A program made the translations under genes and the position numbers. A DNA stretch of 64,000 nucleotides from contig JADJPR010000022.1 of the NCBI GenBank assembly GCA_016713135.1, positions 186,001-250,000 of the forward strand, written 5' to 3'. The notes under the pieces are model-generated. The model was not told where the DNA came from. It did not search any database and saw nothing but the letters and a program-made list of their open reading frames with translations. Positions 37,752-47,239 of the stretch are shown in pieces (positions within the stretch are counted from its first letter, which is position 1; the number at the start of each line of letters is the position of its first letter). The DNA comes from Rhodanobacteraceae bacterium (GTDB lineage Bacteria > Pseudomonadota > Gammaproteobacteria > Xanthomonadales > SZUA-5).

Positions 37752-39732
37752 ATGGTCCGTGTGCTTCCGTTGCTGGGGTTGGGGCTTCTGCTTGTTCCGT
37801 GCACCGCGGCTGCCGCGCAGCTACCCGTCGGGTCGGGCGCGAACACGCCATCGGGAGCGCTGCCCGACCTGGTGATCGCCAAGTCGCACACGGGCAACTT
37901 CACCCAGGGTTCGGCGGGCAATCTCTACACGGTGGTGGTCAGCAACGCCGGCGCCGGCAACAAGCTGGCCGGCCAGGCGGTTTCGGTCACCGACACGCCA
38001 CCCACGGGGCTCACCATCACCGCGATGGGCGGGGCCGGCTGGACCTGCACCACCTTGCCGACCTGCACCCGGAACGACCTGCTTGCAGCGGGCACCAGCT
38101 ACCCGGATCTGACGGTCACCGTCACCGTCGCGAGCAATGCGGTTTCTCCGCGGATCAATTCGATCGCCGTGACGACCGCGCAGCTGGAGAGCAATGCGTC
38201 CAACAACAGCGATACCGACTCGACGACGATCGTGCAGCCCGACCTGGTGATCGCCAAGTCGCACACGGGCAACTTCACCCAGGGTTCGACGGGCAATCTC
38301 TACACGGTGGTGGTCAGCAACGCCGGCGCCGGCAACAAGCTGGCCGGCCAGGCGGTTTCGGTCACCGACACGCCGCCCACGGGGCTCACCATCACCGCGA
38401 TGAGCGGCGCCGGCTGGACCTGCACCACCTTGCCGACCTGCACCCGGAACGACCTGCTTGCAGCGGGCGCCAGCTACCCGGATCTGACGGTCACCGTCAC
38501 GGTCGCGAGCAATGCGGCTTCTCCGCGGATCAACTCGATCGCCGTCACGACCGCACAGCTGGAGAGCAACGCATCCAACAACAGCGATACCGACTCGACG
38601 ACGATCGTGCAGCCCGACCTGGTGATCGCCAAGTCGCACACGGGCAACTTCACCCAGGGTTCGGCGGGCAATCTCTACACGGTGGTGGTCAGCAACGCCG
38701 GCGCCGGCAACAAGCTGGCCGGCCAGGCGGTTTCGGTCACCGACACGCCACCCACGGGGCTCACCATCACCGCGATGGGCGGGGCCGGCTGGACCTGCAC
38801 CACCTTGCCGACCTGCACCCGGAACGACCTGCTTGCAGCGGGCACCAGCTACCCGGATCTGACGGTCACCGTCACCGTCGCGAGCAATGCGGTTTCTCCG
38901 CGGATCAATTCGATCGCCGTGACGACCGCGCAGCTGGAGAGCAATGCGTCCAACAACAGCGATACCGACTCGACGACGATCGTGCAGCCCGACCTGGTGA
39001 TCGCCAAGTCGCACACGGGCAACTTCACCCAGGGTTCGACGGGCAATCTACACGGTGGTGGTCAGCAACGCCGGCGCCGGCAACAAGCTGGCCGGCCAGG
39101 CGGTTTCGGTCACCGACACGCCGCCCACGGGGCTCACCATCACCGCGATGAGCGGGGCCGGCTGGACCTGCACCACCTTGCCGACCTGCACCCGGAACGA
39201 CCTGCTTGCAGCGGGCGCCAGCTACCCGGATCTGACGGTCGCCGTCACGGTCGCGAGCAATGCGGTTTCTCCGCAGATCAACTCGATCGCCGTCACGACC
39301 GCGCAGCTGGAGAGCAATGCGTCCAACAACAGCGATACCGACTCGACGACGATCGTGCAGCCAGACCTGGTGATCTCGAAGGCGCACACCGGGGTGTTTG
39401 CGCAAGGCACCAACGGCAACCGGTACGTCGTGACCGTCGCCAACATCGGGGCTGGAACAAAACTGGCGGCCCGTGCCGTCTCCGTGACAGACACGGCACC
39501 AGCGGGAATGACTTGCAACACCCTTCCGACCTGCACTCGCAGCGATGAACTGGTCGCGGGAGCAAGTTACCCGCAACTGGATGTTTTCGTTTCAATCGCG
39601 GCGAATGCCGGGTCGCCGCTCACCAACTCGGTCGCCGTGACGACCGCCCAGTTTGAGAGCAATTCCGGCAACAACGCCGCGACCGACCCGACAGTCATCG
39701 AACGCGTCTTCTTGAGGGATGGCTTCGAGTAG
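37752..39732 (+). CDS. Secreted DUF11-repeat protein with C-terminal GFE motif, frameshifted
   Basis: A signal peptide (MVRVLPLLGLGLLLVPCTAAAA) is followed by four nearly identical 125-residue DUF11-type domains (each with PDLVIAKSHTGNFTQGS, VSVTDTPPTGLTITAM and TCTTLPTCTRNDLLAAG) and a fifth diverged copy (PDLVISKAHTGVFAQGT). It ends ERVFLRDGFE. In the fourth copy CAATCTCTACAC has become CAATCTACAC (39043-39050), a two-base loss that shifts the frame; the rest of the fourth copy and the fifth read on in the other frame to 39732. DUF11 domains are Ig-like folds of surface proteins. The GFE tail is shared with two other secreted proteins here. Confidence 0.85.
37864..39363 (+). repeat. Four 375-bp direct repeats encoding DUF11 domains
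   Basis: Units begin at 37864, 38239, 38614 and 38989, exactly 375 bp apart, except that the fourth lacks two bases. Units 1 and 3, and units 2 and 4, share the same variants (GSAGN/AMGG/GTS versus GSTGN/AMSG/GAS). So a 750-bp pair was probably duplicated as a block. Confidence 0.9.
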
Positions 39733-41650
39733 GTGCGCCGGCGCAAACCGGCAAAGCGTAAGGGGTGAGAGTCCCCGACAGGGAGAGGAGTAGCGATCCA
39801 ATCTGTCCCCGAGTCATGCATGGCGCATCGCGAGATGCGTCGTGAAGCGTTGACAGGGGCGTCCATAGGCCAGCCATTGAGCCGCGAAAGAACCCTAATT
39901 CCGGGTGCCGACGCTTTCTATTCGGCGGAAGGCAGCACGCTGCGACGCGCTATTCGCGAGCGTCGTGGCGACCCGGCGAGGTCGCTAGACCCTGGCATGT
40001 GGATACGCGCTTTGTACGGGAGCCGGGAGGTCTCCGGTCCGACCGGTGGGCGGTGACGCCTGACGGCCCGTGTCGGGAAGGCGAGGAGCCGAAGCCGACA
40101 ATGCACGGACCGGAGAAGTCAGACTGCTGCGTAGTAGCGATGAAGTGGGCGAACAAGAACGCGCGAGCGGAGGCGGAGTTCATGGAGCGAAGGCGGCAGG
40201 CCGAAGGGAACGCGGGACAGCCACGCACGCGCCGGACGCAGAGCCGGGAAAGCGTGTCACTGCAGCTGCACCGTGTACGCGAACGGGCGAAAGTCCGAGG
40301 GCAGGAGCGCTTCACGGCGCTGTTGCACCACCTCACGCCATCGCTGTTGGCGGCCGCTTTTTCCTGGTTGAAGCGGGATGCGGCCGTCGGTGTGGATGGC
40401 GTCACGTGGCACGACTACGAGGTTGACCAGGAGCGCCGACTCGCGGATTTGCACGAGCGTGTTCACCGTGGCACCTACCGAGCACGACCTTCGCGCCGCC
40501 AGTACATCGAGAAGGCTGATGGACGGCAACGTCCCTTGGGCATCGCGGCACTGGAGGACAAGATCGTGCAGCGGGCGCTGGTGGAAGTGCTGAATGCGAT
40601 TTACGAGCAGGATTTTCTGGGCTTCTCGTATGGCTTCCGACCAGGGCGTGGACAGCACGATGCGCTGGACGCTCTGGCGGTGGCGATTGGACAGGAAAAA
40701 GTAAATTGGATCGTGGACGCCGATTTGGCGAAGTTCTTCGACACCGTGAGTCATGAGTGGTTATTGCGGTTTCTGGAGCATCGTATCGGCGATGAGCGGG
40801 TGTTGCGGCTGATCAGGAAGTGGCTGAAAGCGGGAGTCATCGAGGACGGGGTGCACCTGGCCACCGAGGTGGGGACGCCGCAAGGCGCCGTGATCTCACC
40901 GCTGTTGGCGAATGTGTATCTGCACTACGTCTTTGACCTCTGGGCCCAGCAATGGCGAAAGCGCCATGCCCGGGGCTCGATGATCGTGGTGCGATATGCC
41001 GATGACATCGTGCTGGGATTCCAGCACCAGAGCGACGCTGAAGCATTCCTGGTTGCGATGCGCGCACGACTGGAGCGATTTGCACTGACCCTGCATCCGG
41101 AGAAGACCCGGCTGCTGATGTTCGGCCGCTACGCGCAAGTGCAGCGCGACCGGGAGGGACAGGGTAAGGCCGAGACGTTCGACTTCTTGGGGTTCACGCA
41201 CATCTGCGGACGCGACCGGCGCGGCGAATTTCAACTTCGTCGCCATACTCGGCGTGACCGCATGCGTGCTGCCCTGGTGGCGATCAAGGACGGCCTGCGG
41301 AGTCGACTCCACCAACCGATCCCGGTTCAGGGGAAATGGCTGGGGCAGGTGGTTGGCGGTTACATGGCCTACCACGGCGTACCGACCAACTTTCATCGGC
41401 TGGACGCGTTCCGGCACTACGCGGTCGACCACTGGCGCAAGGCGCTCAAGCGTCGCAGCCAGCGGGGCTCCACCACGTGGGACCGAATGAGCCAGCTGGC
41501 GGAGGCTTACATTCCCCGACCGCGCATCACCCATCCCTGGCCCAGCGTGCGCTTTCGCGTCAAACACCCAAGGTGGGAGCCCGGTGCGTTAATTGCGCCC
41601 GCCGGGATCTGTGCGGGGGGTGCCCGGTGACGGGCATTCCTACCGCGATG
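39733..41650 (+). mobile_element. Group II intron with reverse transcriptase ORF
   Basis: Directly after the DUF11 stop codon the sequence reads GTGCGCCGGCGCAAACCGGC, a GUGCG-type 5' intron end, then GCGTAAGGGGTGAGAGTCCCC as found in intron domain I. About 370 bp of structured non-coding sequence precede the RT gene. After the core of the RT a hairpin with GTGCCCG-GTGA-CGGGCAT (41619-41636) resembles domain V with its GNRA loop. The exact 3' end is uncertain. Bacterial introns of this kind often settle beside gene ends or terminators, which fits this site. Confidence 0.75.
40101..41630 (+). CDS. ltrA: Group II intron reverse transcriptase/maturase
   Basis: This 509-residue protein begins MHGPEKSDCCVVAMKWANKN, the typical start of this RT group. 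The RT domain shows KADGRQRPLGIAALEDKIVQ, FLGFSYGFRPGRGQHDALDA, TPQGAVISPLLANVYLHYVFD and the catalytic VVRYADDIV (Y-A-D-D at about residue 299), then LHPEKTRLLMFG and a maturase-like C-terminus. No HNH endonuclease is visible, so integration would use the RT-only route. ATG 40101 is chosen over a longer frame (39999). The stop lies in the domain-V-like hairpin. Confidence 0.92.
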   Translation: MHGPEKSDCCVVAMKWANKNARAEAEFMERRRQAEGNAGQPRTRRTQSRESVSLQLHRVRERAKVRGQERFTALLHHLTPSLLAAAFSWLKRDAAVGVDGVTWHDYEVDQERRLADLHERVHRGTYRARPSRRQYIEKADGRQRPLGIAALEDKIVQRALVEVLNAIYEQDFLGFSYGFRPGRGQHDALDALAVAIGQEKVNWIVDADLAKFFDTVSHEWLLRFLEHRIGDERVLRLIRKWLKAGVIEDGVHLATEVGTPQGAVISPLLANVYLHYVFDLWAQQWRKRHARGSMIVVRYADDIVLGFQHQSDAEAFLVAMRARLERFALTLHPEKTRLLMFGRYAQVQRDREGQGKAETFDFLGFTHICGRDRRGEFQLRRHTRRDRMRAALVAIKDGLRSRLHQPIPVQGKWLGQVVGGYMAYHGVPTNFHRLDAFRHYAVDHWRKALKRRSQRGSTTWDRMSQLAEAYIPRPRITHPWPSVRFRVKHPRWEPGALIAPAGICAGGAR

Positions 41651-41651
41651 A

Positions 41652-41760
41652 GCGCCGGCAAGACCGGCGGAGCGTAAGGGGTGAGAGTCCCCGACAACGA
41701 CGGACTAGCGGTCAGCCACGACTGGCTGCTGCGCTTCGTAGAACTCCGCATCGGCGATCC
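41652..41760 (+). pseudogene. Relic of a second intron copy with RT fragment
   Basis: GCGCCGGCAAGACCGGCGGAGCG and GTAAGGGGTGAGAGTCCCCGACA (41652-41696) repeat the 5' region of the intron at 39735-39780. After a few bases comes SHDWLLRFVELRIGD in the + frame, matching SHEWLLRFLEHRIGD of the complete RT. So a second intron lost everything between its 5' end and the middle of its RT gene. Confidence 0.75.
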
Positions 41761-41884
41761 GGTAAACGGTGCGCACGGTCACTCGAGTTCGGCAGCCAGC
41801 GCCACGGCGCTCATGCGCCCGCGTAACTGCAACAGCATCAGGATCGACAGCAATCGGCTGGCGCGCACGAAGGCATCCTTCCCG
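41760..41884 (-). pseudogene. Fragment of a YafY-type (HTH/WYL) regulator
   Basis: On the minus strand, ASRLLSILMLLQLRGRMSA and VALAAELE, then (one base lost) VTVRTVYR, form the typical N-terminal winged helix of YafY-family regulators. The gene is cut at the junction with the RT fragment at about 41760, and the WYL domain is missing. Confidence 0.7.
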
Positions 41885-41967
41885 GACGATCCGGAATGAC
41901 ATCGGATATCTCGCTGGGAAATGCTGACACAGGATGTCAGGTCAAGGTCGGCAGCATGGTGTCCGCA

Positions 41968-42070
41968 AAGCGAGGACACGCGCACGCAAAGCGAGGACAC
42001 GCGCAAAGCGAGGACACGCGCACGCAAAGCGAGGACACGCGCACACACGCAAAAAGCGAGGACACCCGTC
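41968..42070. repeat. GCGAGGACACGCG word array, left of RAYT
   Basis: Five copies of AAAGCGAGGACACGCGCA-type words, some separated by CACGC. The complementary array (GCGTGTCCTCGCTTCC) lies on the other side of the transposase gene, so the gene is flanked by inverted arrays. Confidence 0.9.
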
Positions 42071-42200
42071 GATTCCAGAGCCGACCAACGTAGATGAACG
42101 TGCGGGTCGCTGGTGAATCCTTCGTGGTTTCAACGGGTTGGGCTGACCAAAGCCAACGCCCCCAGGCGCCCGCGGCGCCAAGAAGGTTGGCCTGTCGCTC

Positions 42201-43211
42201 TCAGTTCGAGAGCGAACGAGCCACGCCCAGGCCGCGCAGCCAGCGCTGGCCGATCTCCGCTGCTTTGTGGAGGAGCGCGCTCTCGCTGCCGATCACGCGG
42301 CAGAACCCGTGCTCAGGCTTGACCGCGCAGACTCGGTCGATCCACAGACTGGCGTCCATGCCGAGGCGTCCAAAGACGGCCGGTGCCTTTCCCGTTATTC
42401 GGCCGCGCTTGTTCGGGTGCCATCGGCGACCGGTCGCGTCGACCAGTTCGATGTACTCGGCGGTCGAAAGCGCCGTCACCGACAGGCCGCGAATGCCGAG
42501 CACCGGCGCCAGCTCAGGTCTGTGCGCGAGTTTGCCCGGCGCTGGACCAGCGTCGCCAACTTTCGACGGTGTCTGCGCACGCGGTTCCGACTCGATGGCG
42601 CGGATGCGCTTGCAGATGCTGGTGTGGGCGGACCCCTCCAGTTGCGAGGTCATGCCGGCGCGGATGGGATTGAGGTCCACATAGGCCATCGCCGACAGAA
42701 CGGCGGTCTCGTCGAGCAGCACCTGGGAACGAAAGCGCCCTTCCCAGAAGCGACCCTTGCAGTGGTCCTCGACGTTTGCCCGCCGGGCGATGGGCTCGCT
42801 TAGCGACTTCATGAACCACGAGAGGCTGCAGAGGCGCGCGCGCAGCACAGCCAGTCGCGCATCGTTCGCGACGATCTGCGCCTTCGCTGCTTCGTACTGG
42901 CCATCCTCCGGCGGATACAGCCCCAGCCAGCGGGCGGCGACGTCGTCCGGGCTCCAGTCCCGCGCGACGTCGGCATGCATCTCGATCACCACATGCAGGT
43001 GATTGCTCATCACCGCGTAGGCCCAGATCGAGACGGCATACAGCTCCGCAAGCTGCGCCAGGCGGTCTTCGATCCACTGCCGGCGATGCTCGTGATCGGC
43101 GCCGGTCAATGGATCCTGCCCGCAGAGCCAGGCGCGGCGAACGCAGCGCGACACGCAGTGATAGACGCCGTGGGCGTTGGCGGGGACCAGCAGGGTGCGG
43201 GCTTGCGTCAT
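42201..43211 (-). CDS. REP-associated tyrosine transposase (RAYT, Y1/HUH family)
   Basis: This 336-residue protein starts MTQARTLLVPANAHGVYHCVSRCVRRAWL, the standard opening of this RAYT subgroup, and contains the HUH motif MSNHLHVVIE (about residue 70) and AYVDLNPIRAGM. Related proteins cut single-stranded hairpins with a catalytic tyrosine and are held responsible for spreading REP elements. The ATG at 43211 is chosen; another Met at 43223 is in frame. Inverted word arrays flank the gene on both sides, the right one starting about 50 bp from its ATG. They are its likely substrates. Confidence 0.9.
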   Translation of the reverse strand: MTQARTLLVPANAHGVYHCVSRCVRRAWLCGQDPLTGADHEHRRQWIEDRLAQLAELYAVSIWAYAVMSNHLHVVIEMHADVARDWSPDDVAARWLGLYPPEDGQYEAAKAQIVANDARLAVLRARLCSLSWFMKSLSEPIARRANVEDHCKGRFWEGRFRSQVLLDETAVLSAMAYVDLNPIRAGMTSQLEGSAHTSICKRIRAIESEPRAQTPSKVGDAGPAPGKLAHRPELAPVLGIRGLSVTALSTAEYIELVDATGRRWHPNKRGRITGKAPAVFGRLGMDASLWIDRVCAVKPEHGFCRVIGSESALLHKAAEIGQRWLRGLGVARSLSN

Positions 43212-43258
43212 GGGGAGTAGCATTGCCCGGACGGCGGGCGCGCGCTGTCGGAAAATTC

Positions 43259-43420
43259 TGATGAGCGCGTCCGTAATCTGCGGATTTGCGCGTGTCCTCG
43301 CTTCCTTCCTCGCTTCCTGTCCTTGCGGATTTGCGCGTGTCCTCGCTTCCGGCGCGCTCGCTTCCGCCCTCGCTTCCCCGGCGCGTGTCCTCGCTTCCCC
43401 GGCGTCCTCGCTTCCGGCTT
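43259..43420. repeat. Head-plus-word element, copy 2, right of RAYT
   Basis: A conserved head GATGAGCGCGTCCGTAATCT then GCGGATTTGCG is followed by irregular repeats of CGTGTCCTCGCTTCC, CCTCGCTTCC and shorter pieces to about 43420. The head recurs at 37597 and 48267. The complementary words form the array at 41968-42070. Confidence 0.9.
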
Positions 43421-43475
43421 CCGAGCTTCCGTGTGCCGCAACGGCGTATTTTGGCGTCAGGCGTCCTTTGGAGAA

Positions 43476-43913
43476 ATGATGGTGGCTGATAATTTTTCCC
43501 GAAAGCAGTATGTGTTGGAGCTTCTGAGCGAGGTTTGGAGCCAGGGCAACTTGGACCGAATTGAGTTCCTGATCGCATCGGAGTACACGATTTTCCATGA
43601 TCCGGGCGACCCCTGGAATGGAAGGGTGCTCACAGTTCAACAATATGTCGATAGAGTCGCAAAATCCCGTGCGCCTTTCCCAGATCAGAGGTTCACTGTT
43701 GTGGACCTGTTGGAGGATGGGGAGAAGGTGGCTGTTACCTGGCACTGGGTTGGTACGCACTTGGCTGAAATTGCCGGATTTGCGCCTTCCGGGAGGAAAC
43801 TGGCCATGTCGGGTGCCACGGTCTACTCGTTCAACGGTGAACGTATCTGCGGGCATTGGCAGATTTCGGATCGTTTGAGCATATTTCAACAGCTTCATGG
43901 CGGGTCCGCGTGA
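43476..43913 (+). CDS. SnoaL-like ester cyclase/NTF2-fold protein
   Basis: This protein of about 145 residues has the NTF2-like fold of SnoaL proteins. MSEVWSQGNLDRIEF-like and FHDPGDPWNG segments are followed by VTWHWVGTHLAEIAGFAPSGRKLAMSG and GHWQISDRLSIFQQL. Similar proteins include polyketide cyclases and many of unknown function. GGAG lies just before two adjacent ATGs; the second (43479) has the better spacing. Base composition is lower in GC than the core genes, so it may be acquired. It overlaps the next gene's possible GTG. Confidence 0.82.
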   Translation: MMVADNFSRKQYVLELLSEVWSQGNLDRIEFLIASEYTIFHDPGDPWNGRVLTVQQYVDRVAKSRAPFPDQRFTVVDLLEDGEKVAVTWHWVGTHLAEIAGFAPSGRKLAMSGATVYSFNGERICGHWQISDRLSIFQQLHGGSA

Positions 43914-43915
43914 CG

Positions 43916-44413
43916 ATGCAGTCCGATCGTCCTCGCGCACTGGTGGTTCTGTTGAGAACGGCTCTTGCCTTTTTGGGCGCGGTCGTTGTCTGGTTCTTGC
44001 TGGTTGCCAGTTTCGGCGCTGGTCCAGTTGGTGCGGCACTTGTGGCGCTGGCGGCCTTCGTTGCGTTTACTTTGGCTATCGCGCCGGCCGTTGGTTGTGT
44101 CGTGCTCTCTCACTCACATCAGGACGTGGTGTGGTTAACCCCCATCGCCGGGTTCCTGGGTGCATTAGGCGGGGTCGTCGGCTTCCACTATTTGCTCCAG
44201 CTTCTCGTAATGGAAGTCCCGTCGGCCGTTCCTGATGTGACCTCGCGAGCACAGGCAGCTGGTTCTGTGGTCGTTTGGTCTGTTCTGTCGGTCTCAATGG
44301 TGCTGGTATCGGTTGCATCGCAGGCATCAAAGCGTCTGCGCATTGTCGCAGCGTTCGTTGGCGCAGGCTTGGCGGGTGGGGCGGGAATGTGGGTCCGAGC
44401 GCTGGGCGTATGA
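43916..44413 (+). CDS. Small membrane protein of unknown function
   Basis: This 165-residue protein has about five hydrophobic helices (ALAFLGAVVVWFLLVASF, ALVALAAFVAFTLAIAP, LTPIAGFLGALGGVVGFHY, VVVWSVLSVSMVLVSVAS and the last one at the C-terminus). It follows the SnoaL-like gene with almost no gap, so they are probably co-transcribed. GTG 43910 overlapping the previous stop is another possible start. No family recognised. Confidence 0.65.
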   Translation: MQSDRPRALVVLLRTALAFLGAVVVWFLLVASFGAGPVGAALVALAAFVAFTLAIAPAVGCVVLSHSHQDVVWLTPIAGFLGALGGVVGFHYLLQLLVMEVPSAVPDVTSRAQAAGSVVVWSVLSVSMVLVSVASQASKRLRIVAAFVGAGLAGGAGMWVRALGV

Positions 44414-44490
44414 AAGGCAAAGGACTGACAGTAAAAGGACGGGGGCCACCCGCAGAATTTGTCCCTTGACAGGCATGCGGCCTTGCCATC

Positions 44491-47171
44491 TCAATGCGAC
44501 TTGTTCTCGTGGGTCGGGACGGGTGTGGGCGCTCCTGATTGCGTATTGGCCATCGCGGTCTCGATCAGTTGGCGCAGTTCGGCCAACTCGGCGCGCAGTT
44601 CGGCGTTCTCGGCTTCGATCTTCGCGTTGAGGCCCTGGATTGCAGCGAGGGCGACGCCGTCTCCGTCTACCGAGTTGATCGAGCGGGTGTCGGGCCCCAG
44701 GCCGAACGCGGCTGAGAAATCCTCCGCCATGGCGCCCATGTGGCGGATGCCGTCGGGCTCGCTCTTGTAGCGCCAGGTGGTGATCGGCAGCGCGACCACG
44801 CGCGCGAGAATCGCCCCGGGGTCGATGGGTCGGAACTCCGACTTCAGCGTCCGCGAACTGCCGATCGACCAAGCGTTGGCGCCGGCGGTGAGATAGGGGC
44901 CGGTGGCGTCGTTGCTGCCGGTGAACCCGGTGACGAACCAGACGCCCCCGGGCGCATAGACGTTGAAGGTATCCCTGCCGTCGGTCCAGCCATTGGCGAC
45001 GCCGCCTGCCTGCACCGAATCGTCCATCGGATCGAAAGGTGCGGGGCCGGGTCGCTGCGCGCTGGCCCAGGTGAACATGCCCCCGCGCGTGGCGCGTGCA
45101 GACACACCTGCCGCGAAGGTGTTCGGGGCACTGGCGAGATTGTCGACACCCCGGGGATGGTGGCGTTGCCTGCGGAAGCCACATTGCCGCGACCGCCGCC
45201 CACTGTAGCTGCGTTGGCCTCCGATCGGTTCAGCTCGCCGCCGGCAACGGTGGTCGCTGGCGTGCTCGCGAGGTTGGAGTGTCCGCCACCGATGGTGCTC
45301 CCTGAGCCGCTTGCAACATTGGTGTCACCGCCGGCTATCGTACTCGGATACCAGTCGCGGCATTGTTGAGGGCCCCGGCGATCGTACTCGAGGAGCCCTC
45401 TGACACGTTGGCGATGCCACCGCCGACGGTCGCGTAGCCTGCAAGGGCCTGATTCTGTTTGCCACCGCCTACCGTGCTCCCGGGCTGCGCGGTGGCGTTG
45501 TCCTGGCCGCCGGCGATGGTACTGAATGTGCCAGTCGCATGGTTGTCACGGCCTCCGCCAATGGTGGCGTAGTCCGGCTGCTCTGAAACGGACTCCACGC
45601 GGTTGTTCAGACCGCCGCCGACGGTGGCATGGGAGAAGCCGGCCATATTGCCGGCGCCGCCTCCCACCACCGCGTGGGATCCAGAAGCCTGGTTGTCCTG
45701 TCCGCCACCAACCACTGCTGCCATCGCGGTTGCGCTGTTGGATGCACCGCCGCTCACGCTGCTGTCAGCGGCGCTCGTTATGTTGTTCCTGCCACCTGCG
45801 ATGGCGCTCGAGTCGCCGCCGGCATTGTTGAACTGGCCACCGCCGACGCTGCTCGATCCTGCGCTCGCGTTGTTGAAAAAGCCCCCGGCGACGGTGCTCA
45901 ACGAGTCGCCCGCGGTATTGCTCCAGCCGCCGCCGACGGTGCTCGCATTACCGCTGGAGCTATTCCCGCGGCCACCGCCGACGGTCGCGAACGGCGCCCC
46001 GAACAGCGGCTCGGCGTCGTCGCCGGCGCGATTGCCGAAGCCGCCGCCGACCACGCCGTAGTGATCGGTGATCCGGTTCGGGCTGCCGGAACCAAGGTCC
46101 GGGTCGCTGTCGGCGAGTACGCCGCCGCCGCCGATGCTGGCGCCGCGTACGCCCGGTGTCAGGCTGTTCGCGCTCGATCCGCCCAGGGTGTTGGAGGTGA
46201 TCACGACGCCACCATTACCGACATTGGGCTCGATGCGCAGGCTGGGTGTGTTCTGGGTGCGGACGACGAAGGGTTGGGCGTCGGTGGTGCCGATGAAGTT
46301 CGTGGCGGGATTGGTACCGGCATTGCCGCTCAGCGCCCAGCCGCTGGCGCCGCCCGCGGGTGCGCAGGCGACGCTGCCGTCCTCGCCGATCTGCTGCACG
46401 AAGTTGGCGCCGGCGCAGCTGCCGGTCACGCGCCGCTGCACCTGCGCGCCGTCGATCTCGGCCGCGCCAATCCCGCCCGGCGCAACGCTGAGGTGCCGCT
46501 GCTGGTGATCGGGCCGCCGGTCAGGCGGCGCCGGTGGCCACGCTGGTCACCGTGCCGCTCCCGGCGAAATCGCCGCAGCTCACGCTGCCGTCGGCGGCCA
46601 CCGACTGCACGCCCTGCGATCCGCTGCTACTGCCGTTCACCCGCCGCTGCACCTGGGTGCTGTTGACCTGCGTGGTGCCGACCGCGCCGGGTGCGATGTC
46701 CACGCCCTGCACGGTGGCGTCAACCAGGCTGGTGGTGGTGACCGAGTTCGGCAACGCGGCGACCGCGCCGAGTGCATACGGCGTGGCGGTCATTTCCGTG
46801 CGCGGCGACAGCGTTTCGTAGCTGCCGGAACCGGCCGGCTTGATGCGCACTTCCAGCCACTGGCGGTCGCCGGCGAACTGTGCCGGCCCGAAGTCGAGCT
46901 GGACATTGAACAACCCGTTGACCGCCGCCACGCCCGCACGCGTAACCAGCGGCCCGATCTGGCTGCCGCCGGAGGCGGCGTTGAACAGCCGGAACTCCAT
47001 GTCGAAGCTGGCGTTGGCGGGATTGCCGCCGGTGCGCAGTTCACCCTGGTAGGTGAATGCCGGCGTGACTTGCGCGGTGAGCGGCAGCGCGGCGGTGAGC
47101 GCCAGTCCGAGTACGAGCGCCACCGCAGCGCGGCGGAGCAGGGTGGACGACGATTGCGGGTGCAGGGTCAT
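44491..47171 (-). CDS. Secreted YadA-head-like repeat protein with S74 chaperone end, multiply frameshifted
   Basis: Pieces in several frames form one protein of about 894 residues once four single bases are restored. From the N-terminus: a signal peptide (LVLGLALTAALPLTAQ), an FTYQGELRTGG domain, linkers with VQRRVNGS and VQRRVTGS, about 15 YadA-head-like repeats (ATVGGG-x-x-N-x-A-x-G), and a C-terminal S74 intramolecular chaperone (LKSEFRPIDPG, ITTWRYKSEPDGIRHMGAMAEDF, DGDGVALAAIQGLNAKIE) with a final coiled coil. S74 domains assist trimer folding and then cut themselves off. Breaks lie near 46526, 46492, 45350 and 45150. It is probably a trimeric surface fibre. Confidence 0.8.
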
Positions 47172-47239
47172 GGCGAATCCTTCAAGGCTCGTCGGATGGC
47201 GTCAGGGGACAGGGCAGGGCGATCCGGGCTACCCATCGG

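Noticed and set aside
37821..39014. 397-codon minus-strand repeat protein
   Set aside because: It is the reverse reading of the DUF11 repeats, without signal peptide or plausible start.
39738..39782. Riboswitch-like GTAAGGGGTGAGAGTCCCC hairpin
   Set aside because: The same sequence is found at the relic intron copy and is followed by an RT gene, so it belongs to group II intron domain I.
43323..43475. Upstream extension of the SnoaL-like protein into the word array
   Set aside because: The extra residues are a translation of the repeat; GGAG and two ATGs at 43476-43481 give a normal family start.
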